The position numbers and the translations under genes were made by a program. The notes under the pieces were generated by a model. The model was not told the origin of the DNA, searched no databases, and saw only the letters and a list, made by a program, of their open reading frames with translations. From positions 417,982 through 481,981 of the forward strand of contig SJOL01007097.1 of assembly GCA_004794785.1 (NCBI GenBank): DNA of 64,000 nucleotides. The letters are read 5' to 3'. The stretch's first letter is position 1; every line of letters starts with the position of its first letter. Shown here piece by piece: positions 36,637 to 48,785 of the stretch. Source of the stretch: Opisthorchis felineus. Taxonomy: Eukaryota > Platyhelminthes > Trematoda > Opisthorchiida > Opisthorchiidae.

Positions 36637-38729
36637 GTAAGCGTTGTGCCCAACTAATTAAATTTGACACAGTATGCATCTGCTATAAAACCTGAGTTGC
36701 TTATTACACGTCGATGTACTATACTTCTTGGAATGTGCACTAGGGCAAAACCAGATTCCTTTGTTTCGCACGGTAAAGGCACAAAACATGCGTCTTCATC
36801 TGATTATTTTTTGTTATACAGAGAATACCGTGGTTTCATTCTGTCTTTTAATGTCTGAGGCAAGATAATAGATATAGTCATGCATGACAGCTTACGCCAC
36901 AGTTGTGCGTGATGCGTTTCCGCTCAAAAGAAAACATATTTCGTATTTTCACTCAATGCCATTGACAGCGCGCAGGCAGCCGTTCTTCACATGAATGAAG
37001 TCTTTCACCCTAAAAAAAACCGACTGATATCTCGTTGAAGTTTTTTTCATACCAAGGATGGTTTCGCGTTGTGCAAGTTGTTGGAGGAAATTACGAAAAG
37101 CGAAGCCACGTGAAGTATTTTCTCTTATAAAGGCAAAACGGTTGAGTGCAAACAAGAGAGTTCTTGATAGAGCTCTATTTAAAAGGTTGCTGAAGACTCT
37201 TCAGCTGTCTACTGCACATTTTGCCCCTCCCCACCCCACCCCAAAGAATTATCAGGTAGGCATAGTTATTCCGGTCCTTTTTCCACTTGTACACACAGTT
37301 ATACAGAAGTGGAATTATACACCCATTTGCAGATTAAAATGAAAGCAATTGGCGACTCAAATGACCCTCAACTGGATCACTCTGAGCTGAATCTATGAGA
37401 CTATCTGTACTAAGGGTAATGAGCGAAGGCTCCCGACACGGAACTTTCAGTCACGCGTAGCTTTGACGATCCCGAATATCAAAAGCGAGAATCGGGTTAT
37501 AATGTCTACGGTACTATTTACACACAGGTGAGCAAAGTTACATAACAAAGCACAATTATCCACGGTTGTGGCGTTAACATGTGTGCAATTCTGTCACTGA
37601 CCGATACAGCGCAGTATCAAGGTCCACAAACCAAGCGGTGGCGAGCGGAATGTTGATTCGGTAGCGTGGATTGCGGTCACCCCTTTCGAGGCCAGTCTCT
37701 TGATTCTGCCTGGCGGTGTGATAGCACGGAAATCAGGCCAGAGCAAGTCAGAGCAGACCAAGGAGACGAGGCGCGACCACCCACACTTGTATCAGTGTCG
37801 GACGGCGCGGCCTTCGCGGTAAGATGGATGGCGGGGCGTGGAGAAGCAGAACATGTGGTGATCAAACGTGCACGGGCGGAGTGAGCAAATAAATGGAAGG
37901 AGTACAATGTTCAGTTGTGGGTGGTTGCGGGCTTGCAGAGTGCACGCTCACATCACTCTCCTTTGAACAGCTATCCGCCAGTCCCGGTGCATCATTCTGG
38001 TGAGCCCACACCAAAGGGGACTGGACTCTTATTAGAGCTCATCAACAACTCATGTCCTTGGCCGTGCAGGGGCCTGAACTCCGCACATATGACTTGCGAG
38101 GCGAGCGTGTTACCGCAACTCCGCCAGCGCACACTGGACGCATCTGATTTTTTACGTCTGAACAAGTGAACATGTTCGCGCCTGACTGGTGTGAGTGGTA
38201 ATCCGGTTGCCACGATCGGTGACCCAGTAACATCTTGGTTCTGCTGATCGATTGGCCCACATGTCGGGGCTTGCCAGTTAGGTGGAGCCACAAAAGCCTG
38301 TTGTTGCCACGTTGCATTCAATACGTGCTATGACTTAATATTGATTTTATCTGAAATATCTGTTGGAGTATACGTATGCATAGAGAAAGGACTACCCATT
38401 CTTACTCTACCCTAGCTTATTTCAATCTGAGGACTAATTGAAGTTTCCGCCGGATTTGAAGTGTGTAGCTTATAAAGTTCACAAACTATATCATAGTCAT
38501 GAGGCTAAAAGCATTTTACTGGTGATTTTACGTGTGGTTTTTCAACTTCAAACTGAGTCAAAATCCTGTGGTTACCAAATATTTACTATCAGACGATTCG
38601 TAGTCATGTTGATCTGTCGAGCTGTAACATTATTTTGGTGCCTGTCACCGAAGTATGTGAGTCTGATGTGCAGTAAGTTACACGTGGTTTACTTAAAAAA
38701 GCTAGACATTTGTTCATTCGGTTTTCCAG
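36637..38729 (+). other. Cadherin intron carrying a GC-rich repeat block
   Basis: This is a 2,093-bp intron between phase-matched GTAAGC and ttccag sites. The first part is AT-rich. From about 37625 to 38330 the composition changes to clearly GC-rich sequence. That block includes the tRNA-like dispersed repeat at 38030-38285 and an unrelated-looking GC-rich stretch at 37640-37900. A fragment at 37176-37205 resembles the left end of the foldback/MITE family (aaaaggttgctgaagactc). No exon was recognised inside. Confidence 0.6.
38030..38285 (-). repeat. Dispersed repeat with an internal tRNA-like segment, copy 1
   Basis: This is the same family as 55140-55398, inserted in the cadherin intron in antisense to the gene. 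On the - strand the tRNA-like part reads CTGGCGGAGTTGCGGTAACA and, about 45 bases later, GGAGTTCAGGCCCC. It sits in a GC-rich block, in contrast to the AT-rich intron sequence around it. Confidence 0.62.
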
Positions 38730-38906
38730 CTGGCTCCCTTGCCGAATCACCAGACCGTCTGGTTTCAGAGCAAACACCACATGGGAATACATTACTTTAT
38801 GCTGTTAGATCATCGGATCAGACCACAGTTCACTCTCAACAAACAAACTGTTCGATGAATTCCGGTAATTACAACCTGACGGTGCATGGGTCACATCCAT
38901 TGGATG
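38730..38906 (+). CDS. Cadherin gene, penultimate exon (cytoplasmic tail)
   Basis: This is a 177-bp exon of the same gene, between a ggttttccag acceptor and a perfect GTGAGT donor. The single base left over from the previous exon joins its first two bases to restore a Thr codon, and the frame is open throughout. It encodes 59 residues of low-complexity polar cytoplasmic tail (ESPDRLVSEQTPHG, SGNYNLTVHG). I see no known domain and no catenin-binding motif. If the following intron were retained, the frame would end six codons later at 38925. The exon is supported by splice sites, phase and open frame rather than by recognised homology. Confidence 0.82.
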
Positions 38907-41900
38907 GTGAGTTTATCGAAAAGTAGGCCTTTTTCCAGAGTCGGTTAATATGGTCACAAAAAATACGGAAGTAACAAGTAGAATGCATGCGTGAAGAGGC
39001 ATGAAACCTAATGAAGAGAATCCGATAAGAGGCACGGTGGAGAGGCCAGTGTTGACGACGAATAGGATATACATTTTCCTGTTAAATAGCACGATTAGTT
39101 TGATGCAAACTTATAAACAGTTTGCTACCTGTTTCTCTCTACTTATCGATTGTCGTACTGTGGTCGTGACACATTTGCACACACATTTGATATAAAAATA
39201 GGGCTAGCACCCTGAAAACGATAGAATAATTCGAAGTTCAGTTACAAGGTGACGTTGTCCGATCAGATAGTGCAACATGGGGGCATATGGATGACCACAG
39301 ATTCGGAACGACATCAAGATTTCATCATTACTTGAGCGCGCCGTCAAACTGATCTGACAGCCCCAGCCTCATATGTGAAATACAGTCGTTGAGTTCTACT
39401 CTAAACGTGCGCCGAGCCAGGGCTGCATGTGATCATCGATGCCAACTTTCTGTTATCCCCTGATTGTTCGATGTAGATTTCATTGCAATTGGTGCGGTCG
39501 ATCCTGTGGAAACAGTTCTAGGCCAACAGATCCAGTGGCGTTTAATTATCTATCACCTTGTCCGACCTGTTTCAACATACAATGGTGAGCTGCGCTAGCG
39601 ATCTGATAGTCCGAAATGAAGTTCAGTATTTTGACACATTTTGAGGGATTCTTACACAGAATGACTGCGAGGAAACATGCTGGCTATTCACCTTGAATTC
39701 TTGCCAGTCCGCCCGAGTCAACAGCTACTACCATTGTATTCATCCAAAACTATGAACGACAGCAGCGAAGCAAACGTTATCCCGATTGGATGTCTTTGAC
39801 ACATAGCGTGCTCTGGTTCTTCAATTTATGGCAAGAACAGTTTGAGTTTGGATGAAGTTTTTGGTTCCTTTCGTTTGTTAAGTGAAATGTGGTGACCTCG
39901 TTAGCATGCACAATTTCTTGGCGTTTAAACCTTAAGTAAAACTTCACCTAACCGGGGCTAGACAATGAATCCAGGAAGCATATTTTCGTGTTGTGTTAGT
40001 CAGCATCACCATAGCCACGTCTCCAACACACCTCAACATCCTGCGTAGAAAGTATCTCATTGTTTATTCAGTTGCTGAGGCCATATGACTGCTTTAAACT
40101 AACGTTTGCCTCGATAAATTTCACTAAATGTGTTGTTCTTCAGGTATTCCCGACATTTACCGATATTTACCTGTACCCTTGTCCTTCAATTAAGCTCATG
40201 TACTCATCTCAGCTTCATCCACCTTTCAAGCTGCACAAACTTACGCTACTGAACCTTCAACAATAACTCCACACAAGTACAATGGAGTAAATCAGCATAC
40301 AGTCTTGTTCTAAGACTAAAATCTAGCCATCGCACATGAAAAACTAAGCGTCTGACCAACTAAACACGACGTCTGCTGAGTTATTCTTGAACGAAGTGAT
40401 AGTGAATTATCCTACCTATGAGTCGGGTGTGGACATGATTCACCGTGGCCATTGTTCAACAAATTTCGCATACACACGAATCAAATGTACTTGAGGTTTC
40501 CATCTGCCAGCTTTCACAAACTGACTTGTGCATGTATCAACTTAGGTAATACCACATCCATTTACACCTTTCTTCTGATAATAAACTAGTGCATTCGTAA
40601 TGAAACAACAAGAATAAAAAAATCAACTTAATAAATTCTCATTGTTGAAAAGTTTAACATCTCTGACCGCGCGTAGAACTAAAAAAAATGCCTTTTGATT
40701 ACTACGAAATTCCTCTTCCCTATCGGCTTAACTCTTTATATAGCACATGGTTCTTGCAATCATTATGAAGTGAGTGCATTTTTGTTGCTGCATGCCTCGT
40801 CATAGACTTCCATATGTGGTTCTCATACCATACTGTGGTACTCACATTATGGTAACTAGCAACTATAATGGAGAGCCCATCGAAAAACTACCATGGTCAG
40901 AATCCGGGCAATTTCAAGCCAGTACAAATGACCTGACTTTATCGGCCTTAATTTGGTAATAAACCGGTAATTTTACCCATTCTTCGTGGCGTTTCAACAA
41001 TAGGAGTAATTTTTATCAAATCTGAACGCAGATTTCAGTCTCCTAGTAAACATGGTGCAGTAGTGTTGAAATAAGTATCGAAATGTCATAAATTTTAATA
41101 GTAAATCCGTTATTTTTATTGATGCAGAAATGTGCTTTCGGTTCGTTGATCAACAACATAAACTAAACCACTTTTCTCAGAGTGACGGTTTGTCGCCTAC
41201 AATATTCCCACATTAGCGCGAATAAAGCCATACTATTCGACTACAACGACAGTTCACTCATTCCACCCGTGCATTTGCAATATAAAAAGACAACTGTGCG
41301 GTGTTGGAACCCGTGTTTTTAATCTGAAAGGCAGTTGTTTAAGATGATTGTCAACTGAGAAATTCCCAAGATATTTGACCACTTAACGCACTTGTGTTCT
41401 GCTCTTCATCAAGGCCGCTTTCAGCGCAAACAGGCAGAATGGGAAACATTTGTGTACCCATTGGTTTGGTATGTCCACACATATTGGATGTATTATTCTG
41501 GTGTCTGTGTTTTTCCCAGCGGTCTACTTATCTCACCGTCAGAGGTCTTATGTGGGACGATTCATGGTAGACCGATGGTTTCAATAAATAATTCCTCATC
41601 GGTGGGGCAGGTCAAACAGTCTGCCGTCAATTGCTTCCATCGTTAACAGTGCACCTACCCTGAACATTCTGGCAAAGTGTACCCGTCAGAAACTGTCTTT
41701 ACTTTTCATCTGGCGCCTGATGAAACCCTAGCAACAAGCCTATTAGCTAACCATCTAGGAATCAATGCAGTTCATGATCTATGTAAAGTGTTCTAGCACA
41801 ACTCATTCTCCACCTGGCCGAAAAGTTTTGTTATTTGGAAATCAAAGTTTGAAGGCAAGTTAAAAAACCTAGAGATGGCGTTTCACATTTGCAACACAGT

Positions 41901-42016
41901 CGTTTGTACACAAATCCATACATTCGCGCACTACCACGTACATAAAATAAAGCATTTTTTTGGATGGCAAATCTGATAAATTGAACTTTCTACCTTCTTC
42001 CTCTTCTTCTTTGCAG
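38907..42016 (+). other. Cadherin last intron, no features recognised
   Basis: This is a 3,110-bp AT-rich intron between a GTGAGT donor and a ctttgcag acceptor. I saw no repeat, RNA gene or credible exon in it. Short frames within it are at chance length. Confidence 0.6.
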
Positions 42017-42345
42017 ATAAGATTGGTGGACAAACGTACGCCAGAATATGTTTAAATAACTCACACAATATTTCCAAATACATGTGCGATCTTCCAACAG
42101 GTCCCGATATGCAGCTTCTCCATACAGCAGCGTACGGTATTTGTGAGTTCAAGCAGTCGCCTGCACAAACTTCGATTGGGTTACCTCTTGACGACACCGC
42201 CGAGGTTATGTTATGTGAAGAGAATCCACTGGATATGGAGTCAAAACAAGACGCGGCGGTCGAAGACTATATACCGCTGAGACACATATTATCAAAATCG
42301 AAATCCGAAGTAAATTCATTGAGTCAGCCATCCAGTTTTGTATAG
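42017..42345 (+). CDS. Cadherin gene, terminal exon with stop codon
   Basis: This last coding exon follows a long pyrimidine tract ending ctttgcag. It accepts the one leftover base from the previous exon (G plus AT gives Asp), stays open for 109 codons and stops at TAG 42343-42345. The three exons together total 1389 bp, an exact multiple of three. The tail is acidic and polar, with a YIPL sequence (42271-42282) that fits a tyrosine-based YxxPhi sorting signal. The C-terminus PSSFV fits a class I PDZ ligand (Ser at -2, Val at 0). Both motif functions are inferred from pattern only. The 3' UTR end is not determined; the first AATAAA I noticed downstream is at 44259-44264, about 1.9 kb past the stop, so another signal may be used. 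Confidence 0.83.
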
Positions 42346-45300
42346 TGCATAACGAGTAATCGATGCTTTAACTGTGTATGGCAATGACATGAAGCTGAAA
42401 AGACATGCATTCCAACAGTTTCTTATACCTTGCATATTTGTATTATCAAGTCTATCTTCCTTATTTGACGGTAGATTCTAATTTGTTTTGGGTCACATTC
42501 CCGGTCCAAGCTAGCTAGGAGCTCATATAATATAAGTCGTACTCCGTATCCGAAAGTTGTTCGTTGTTCCAGACTTCAACAAGTCTGTTTTGAGTTGGGA
42601 CAGTTTTCTGGTAGTGTGTTGCAATGCAGCCTGATGAACTACTTGGTGGGACGATAAAAATGCAGTTGTCTTCGTAGATGATCAATAATATGATATAGAG
42701 TTCCGGTGGATATCGCCGGTGAGATTGTAGACTCCGTATAGATGAATCCTCACACGTTTTGGTGGCCCAAGTCTCCACTGGCTGGAGCGAAAGGACAACA
42801 GGCAATAGGGTAATCAAAATTTAATTTTTAGTACCGTATGCAGATCCGATACGCCATTTAACATCAACATATCTATCCATCAAAAATCTATCTGGAAATA
42901 TCACAAACGAGAGATTCAGCTAGGTTCCAGGTGAGTCTCTCGCAAAACCAAATTTGTTTGCAAATGAGTGTATTTCGCTAATCTATCCACGTTGTTGATT
43001 ACTGTGATCAAATGCGACGATCTTCCTGGAGGAATAATTAGTTTCACTTGTCAACTATAAACCGGCATTTAAAGGAGTGAAACGAATGCCTGGGGTTAGC
43101 CTGAAGCGCTGACCTCTCGTTTAAAAAATCTAGCTACTGAGACTGTTTGTTCTCCGTTACCTGATTCGTGCGTGCTTTGGCTTTTCACTTCGCAATCTAG
43201 CCACTTAACCCTCTAATTTCCAGCAGTTTACAGAAAAGTTGTTCAGGTACCCGGATAACATGGCGAAAACTGTACAGAGGATTCACTGATGACACTGATG
43301 TGCATCATATTTTTTATCAAATGTGTGAAGAATCGTATCTGTGCTTTTAAGTGCATAAGTGTAATGAAGTGCAGACATCAAAGTCGGTACCAAAGTTGGT
43401 AAACCAACCCTCCGGAATGCAGGTGGTCTATGGTTCAAGTCCATCAGTGGGCTGTTTTCTCAATCATTTTGTGTAATTTTGAATTCCCCTTTTCACATCT
43501 ACAAAATCTATGGCTACTGTGCAACAATTCAGTCTATTTTCTGAACAACAACGGAAGACATCAGATCGGTCTTCCTGTCCGAAGTACATTTTGAATGTTC
43601 GGGCTCTATCTTCAGCCCAAGAGTGATGTTTTCATTAGGAAGGACTCCGACAGATTCAAATATTGTTCTCCAAAACATAATGGGCCACAGCTAAAACTTA
43701 CGTAATGTTTGTTTCGAGAAAAAGAATTTCAAATTTTTAGTTATTTCCTGGAGGAACTGATAGAGCTTATTCTCATACCACAGTCGGACTCCAAGCAATG
43801 ACAATTTCCGTTCTTTTGAGATGCTGTAAAAATTACACTTGAGGCATTTTTTGAGGCTTTCAATTCAGGCAATTTGATAAAGAATTGAATTCCACATGCA
43901 TCCCCGGTTTATCATTGCTAGCAAGAAGCAAAGCAATCTTCAAATGCGACGGAGCTGAGGTATCAAACTCCAATGTGTTGTGGAAGTTGAGTGTTTTCCA
44001 ACGAATTTCCCGAAGTGAGTCTTGAAAATAATTACAACGGAATGCATGATGATATGATTGCTGAGAGACCTTTCTAGCTCTATAATCTCGGTGACATCAA
44101 CTCATCCCGGGCCCAAAAAATTGTCAGAGTGGTGCATATCCACTATTTTATAATGCTGCAAAACTTCAGTATCTTAAGGGAACTGAATAGCTGCTACCTA
44201 CGCATCATGGAAATCTGGATTTGCTGTAAATCACCGGTGCATGTACCTATACGCTGCCAATAAAATCATATCTTTGTCCTAATTGTAGTCGGATATTATC
44301 AAATACAAATTGACGAAATACAAATAATGGAAAAGACGGAAGAGGTAGAGGGTAGACTTGCAATTGTGGCGGAGGCATGAAGGCGTAGAGTAGCTATTTT
44401 TACAACCGCTAGGTGCATGAATTGCAAAGCGAATAGAAATGTGGTTTATCGCATTTGTGAGATCATGAGTTTCATATTTTTGATCGATTATTGCTGTCAG
44501 TGCCGGAGAACATTAAATCTGAATGAATACAGAGATTATTAAATGGCTTCGTAACTTCCCCGTGGGCAAAGGGGTAAGTGAATGACTTATGAAAAATTTG
44601 TCAGCGGTGATACGATAAACTTTGTTTCCCAAGTCCACTACAAGGTTGCATATGCATCACTGATAGGGGATATGCTATTTCTTAGCAATATTCTGGAGGA
44701 TACGAGATCTGGCAAACGTTCTACACACATTCCACGACGTTTTTTGCATACAGTGAAATGAGATTTCATTTTTTTCTGGTTGATTTTCACGAAATTAGTA
44801 AATTAGGTTCCATGGTCAAGTGGTGCTCATCATGTATTACTTTGTCAAGTATCACCTGTAACAACTCACTTATATGCGTAAATTGTCATAAAAATCCTCA
44901 TAAAAGTCTTCATTATAAAAGACTTGGAGACTTTTCGATGGTCTCGATCTATGAACTTCTGAAACATTTGGACACCAAATGAGTCACGGATAATTACCGT
45001 ATATACTGACGCTTTTCTTAAATTCCTCCAGCATGTTGGGCTTCAATAGGTGAAAATGGTTTTATCATACCATCCTAGTTTTGTCATGTAATGTCACGTG
45101 TGTTCAATTGTTTTCAAAACATGTTCATTCACCAGTAAATGGCACGCTTGTAGTTCTTGCTGCAAACTCCTTACGTGAATTTTCCCAGACTCCTGGGTTA
45201 CTATTGTGAATGCTTTACCAAACAGTTCGACGTGGGTCGGTGACAGATTGCTCGTTTATTCCTTATTCTATCTTACCCCCTGCCGCTTGAATCCACATAA

Positions 45301-48096
45301 CAGATTAAAAAGAGAACTTAGTGTTCAGCACTAAAAGCACATACCCTTCACATATTCAAACATATTGGACCACTTTTTAAATCACTGCGTCCCGATATAT
45401 TTTTGTGACTGTAAGCTCGAAGTCAGCTCTGGCAATTGCTTACGTACGTATTTCACGAAGTCAACCATATCTGCCGAATGTATCAGCAAAATCCTTCAGT
45501 CGGGTAGCAGATGGAGAATGCAAACTAACCTATCTGTAGCCGAACAAGTTAAATGCTTTTTTAGGATCTCCATCACTTCAAATGCTGGTGAAAAAGGGCC
45601 ACAAATAAAGAGGCTCCTCAGATTAAGCCAAGGTGGAATGCTGGGTGCAACCTGCAAGCCTAGTCAGCAGTGCTAGTTCGACATGTAGGCGAGTGAAATT
45701 ACATACTTTTAAGTATACAGGTTTAAATACCGCCTCGTAGTGCACTATCATATTTTCAGAACCGCAGATTTATTTGCGAATGATTTAAGACGTGTGAAAG
45801 TAGACTCGCATATCCGTATGTAGTTCAAATCCAAACAAAAGCAAAAAATCCAACGAACGTACCACAACTACAAAAAGGGTTAATACGATAAAATCGACCA
45901 GATGTTCTTCTGGTATCTGCTGTCTTATCCAAAACGGTTTAAATTCCTTTTACGGTCGTGACAATCGTCAAAAATTTCGTAACATTTGATTTTTTTACGT
46001 CTGCTAAAGATTTCGTCTGAGTTTAAGTCTGTCTAGATACGGCGAGGAATTTCAGCTCGGTTTTACCCACAAGTGACAACCGGTTCTCCAGTGAACTGGT
46101 GGTGGTAATCCATTTGTGAAGATATGATGCTTTATCGGGTGCATCAACTTTAAATACTAACTAGGCCTTCGCACAAGTGATCGCGTCATGTAAGCTACGG
46201 GGTCAGTCTTAAAGCTCAGAGATTAGTTGGAAAATTGGCTTTAGAAGTTAGCCTAGTCTTGCGGTTCTCAGGAGGCCATAGTCAATACGGGTACAGATGA
46301 AGATGTCCTCATCAACAGGTAGCAACCGTGAACAATTCAAGTTGATGACAGATTTATCCACTGCTGAATGATGGGACTGAGGGATTCGGCCACCCATTGT
46401 AGACAACAGCTCAAAGTATTGTTGTACTGAGCCAGTGATTATAACATACTGCCTTCTTGCCCTGTTTGTATGGTAGAGTGTTATCCACGCAAGCGATCGG
46501 AAAAAGAGCCCAATGCAAGTGGTGTCAGTACATACTTATGTGATGCACAACGGCATAATTAACATGTCTGTGAAATTGGTATTGTCCGTCTGCAAAAGGT
46601 GTTGCCGACAGAAATACATAGAGAACAGTCCGTTTAAAATCAAACTTTTAATTTTCGCGGACTAATAACGGATGCAGAATTCAAGAAGAAAAACAGTACC
46701 GTGATTTGACCGGCGAAGTATTCAGTAGAAAAATCTGAACGATTCAGGTGATCCGCGTAAAACTTTTGGGAAGAGTGTTGAATTTCTGACCATTTTAAGT
46801 CAACTTCATTTAAGCTGACGTGTGGAGTAAAAGACCAGAGCAATTAGAAATATCGACTTACAAAATAGTGTCAGGGTCTTTCGGTAGATGCTACCGAAGT
46901 AGGTGCACATTTATTAGGAATCTTCTGATATTGCAGCGATCACACGGTATTGTAAGATTTTCTTCCGTGATTGCATGGTGACCTATGATGGATGGAACCG
47001 TGAGCAGTAAGGATTCACTGACTATGAAAATGAATGACACTACTGTAAATACAACGGAAAATATTTCATTTAATGCAAGTTTCTCGTGAAACAAGTCATA
47101 TATTTCATGAATTTCAACTGCGGCAAAAACCCCACCACTCTGATTATGCAGCATTTACAGGAAAAACTCTCTTGTACTGAGATTTTGCTTTTGATTAATA
47201 TTTTCTTGCGCAAGTAGCAACTTTAGGCTTTGGTAGCGTAGCGTTTGAGTTTGCCTCCTTATTCTGGATAGATGTTGTCAAATGGAGGTCTACCATTTTT
47301 AATGAATTAAACTATCCTGGTCCTTTAGTATACATTTAAACCTCAAACATAAGTTGACTTTTATCAGTTCTTAACATATCCAGTCCACCACTGGTGACTG
47401 TCCATTTTCGGGGAAGTGGAACAAAGCATTAGCTGGAAGGCTTTGGACTTCAAGACATAAAACAAGAATGACAACAAAAGAAACGAAGACGAACTCCCGG
47501 TAATTCAGTAACCTTGGCGACTTTCTGAAGCAACTTTAATGTAGTGCATTCTGAAGTAAAATTACTTGATGAATAAATACTTCAAAATGGCCGCGAAGTC
47601 GGCACAAAATACATTTTAAAGCCCAACATTTATTTGTGTCCAATCGAAAAAGTTGCTTTTAAAATGCTTGCGGGCTAATGAAAATTTGTGAAACTCTTTC
47701 GTCCCTAAATGTAGCTCAGTTTTTAACTACCATTCTTTCGGTGCTAAGAGCTTGCTTGGGATTCTGCAAATTCAAGATGGGTTCAATAGCCATTGAGTGT
47801 GCTATTCTCTCTGCCTGTAGAGTTATCCCACGCAAAGGAAATCTGAATATTGTTGAGAAGATAACCCCCTGCGAAGTTATTTGTTAGTTAACACGAACCA
47901 AGTGGTTACAAGCTATTAGACACGAAAGCACAAATCTGATCTGCACAGAGTTTTTGAGAACTGAACATTCCCAAATATCCTCTTGAACTTTCCTGGAGTG
48001 CTTTGAACAGTAAACAATTATAAACCAACACTGCAAAGCGGTTCCATAAGTTCCGTAGTGACCTTCACCTTCCGAGGGCGGAGCCTGGACACCAGA
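42346..48096. other. 3' flank of the cadherin gene, no further gene recognised
   Basis: This holds the cadherin 3' UTR of unknown length and the repeat copy at 42930-42985. A segment at 43385-43455 contains GGTTCAAGTCC, which resembles a B-box, but no matching A-box at the right spacing was found. Confidence 0.45.
42930..42985. repeat. Second copy of the 60-bp insert sequence
   Basis: CTCTCGCAAAACCAAATTTG followed by TTTGCAAATGAGTGTATTTC matches the reverse complement of 14905-14964 nearly perfectly. No flanking direct repeat was recognised. Confidence 0.65.
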
Positions 48097-48785
48097 CATA
48101 ATCATCATCATTATCAGCTGTAAGAACCGCTCTAAGGACTTGTAAAGTGGTTGTGGCTGCAGCAGTTTTGTCCACCGATGATTTGGGGAGGTGGGTTAGG
48201 CGGGAGCTGATAAATTGGTGCGCAAATACAGGTCTGTCAGTGAACTTTTAAGTGGGGAAATTAGTAGGGGAGCTATGCATTGATGGCAATAGCTTGGATG
48301 CACGCCATTAAGGTCGCGACTGGACCATGTCTTCCAGTGTCTCTAACCATTAATGTGGCCCGCCTCGGGGTCTCCATCCAGGGAGACGGCAATGATTAGC
48401 GCAGCTGAGTTTGCTGTTAATGCCTTTCATTTTTCGCTGCCAAATCATTGTTTGACCTCTCCTGGCTCGTTTCCACCCTTCTTGTGGTTCTGCAAAAAGA
48501 ACCCTTCGAAAAAGTCGGCCGACTGGCATACGGAGCATGTGGTCAAGCCAATGCAATCTATACAATGTGATCAGTTCATCTGTCGTGGGTGAGTTATTTC
48601 TTTCGGATACCATTCGACGTATTTCAGCATTGCTTCTCCGGTGTTCCCACCAGACTCGGGCAATGCTCCGAAGACATCGATGTTCAAACACTGGAAGTCT
48701 TTTGACGTCCTCGGCGCTCAGCGGCCAGGTTTCTGACCCGTATAACAATGTGGATCGCACCGGACAATAGGCAACTTGCATGTTT
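48097..48785 (-). mobile_element. 5'-truncated RTE-like LINE, C-terminal end and 3' tail
   Basis: The - strand frame from 48781 to 48350 reads LLYGSETWPL, VFEHRCLRSIARVWWEHR, then RLHWLDHMLRMPVGRL and GWKRARRGQTMIWQRKMK. This is the conserved C-terminal region downstream of the RT fingers/palm in RTE-type LINEs, and trematode genomes carry many similar copies. After the stop at 48350-48352 the same frame continues WLETLEDMVQSRD, which belongs to the normal end of such proteins, so the stop is probably a mutation. A stop directly upstream (TGA two codons before 48781) marks decay or truncation. Below 48350 about 230 bp of non-coding sequence leads to a short ATGATGATG-type run on the - strand at 48099-48116, which fits the simple-repeat 3' tail typical of RTE elements. 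Confidence 0.72.

Noticed and set aside
43385..43455. A tRNA-like segment with GGTTCAAGTCC.
   Set aside because: No A-box at the right distance, no cloverleaf, and no second copy in the window.
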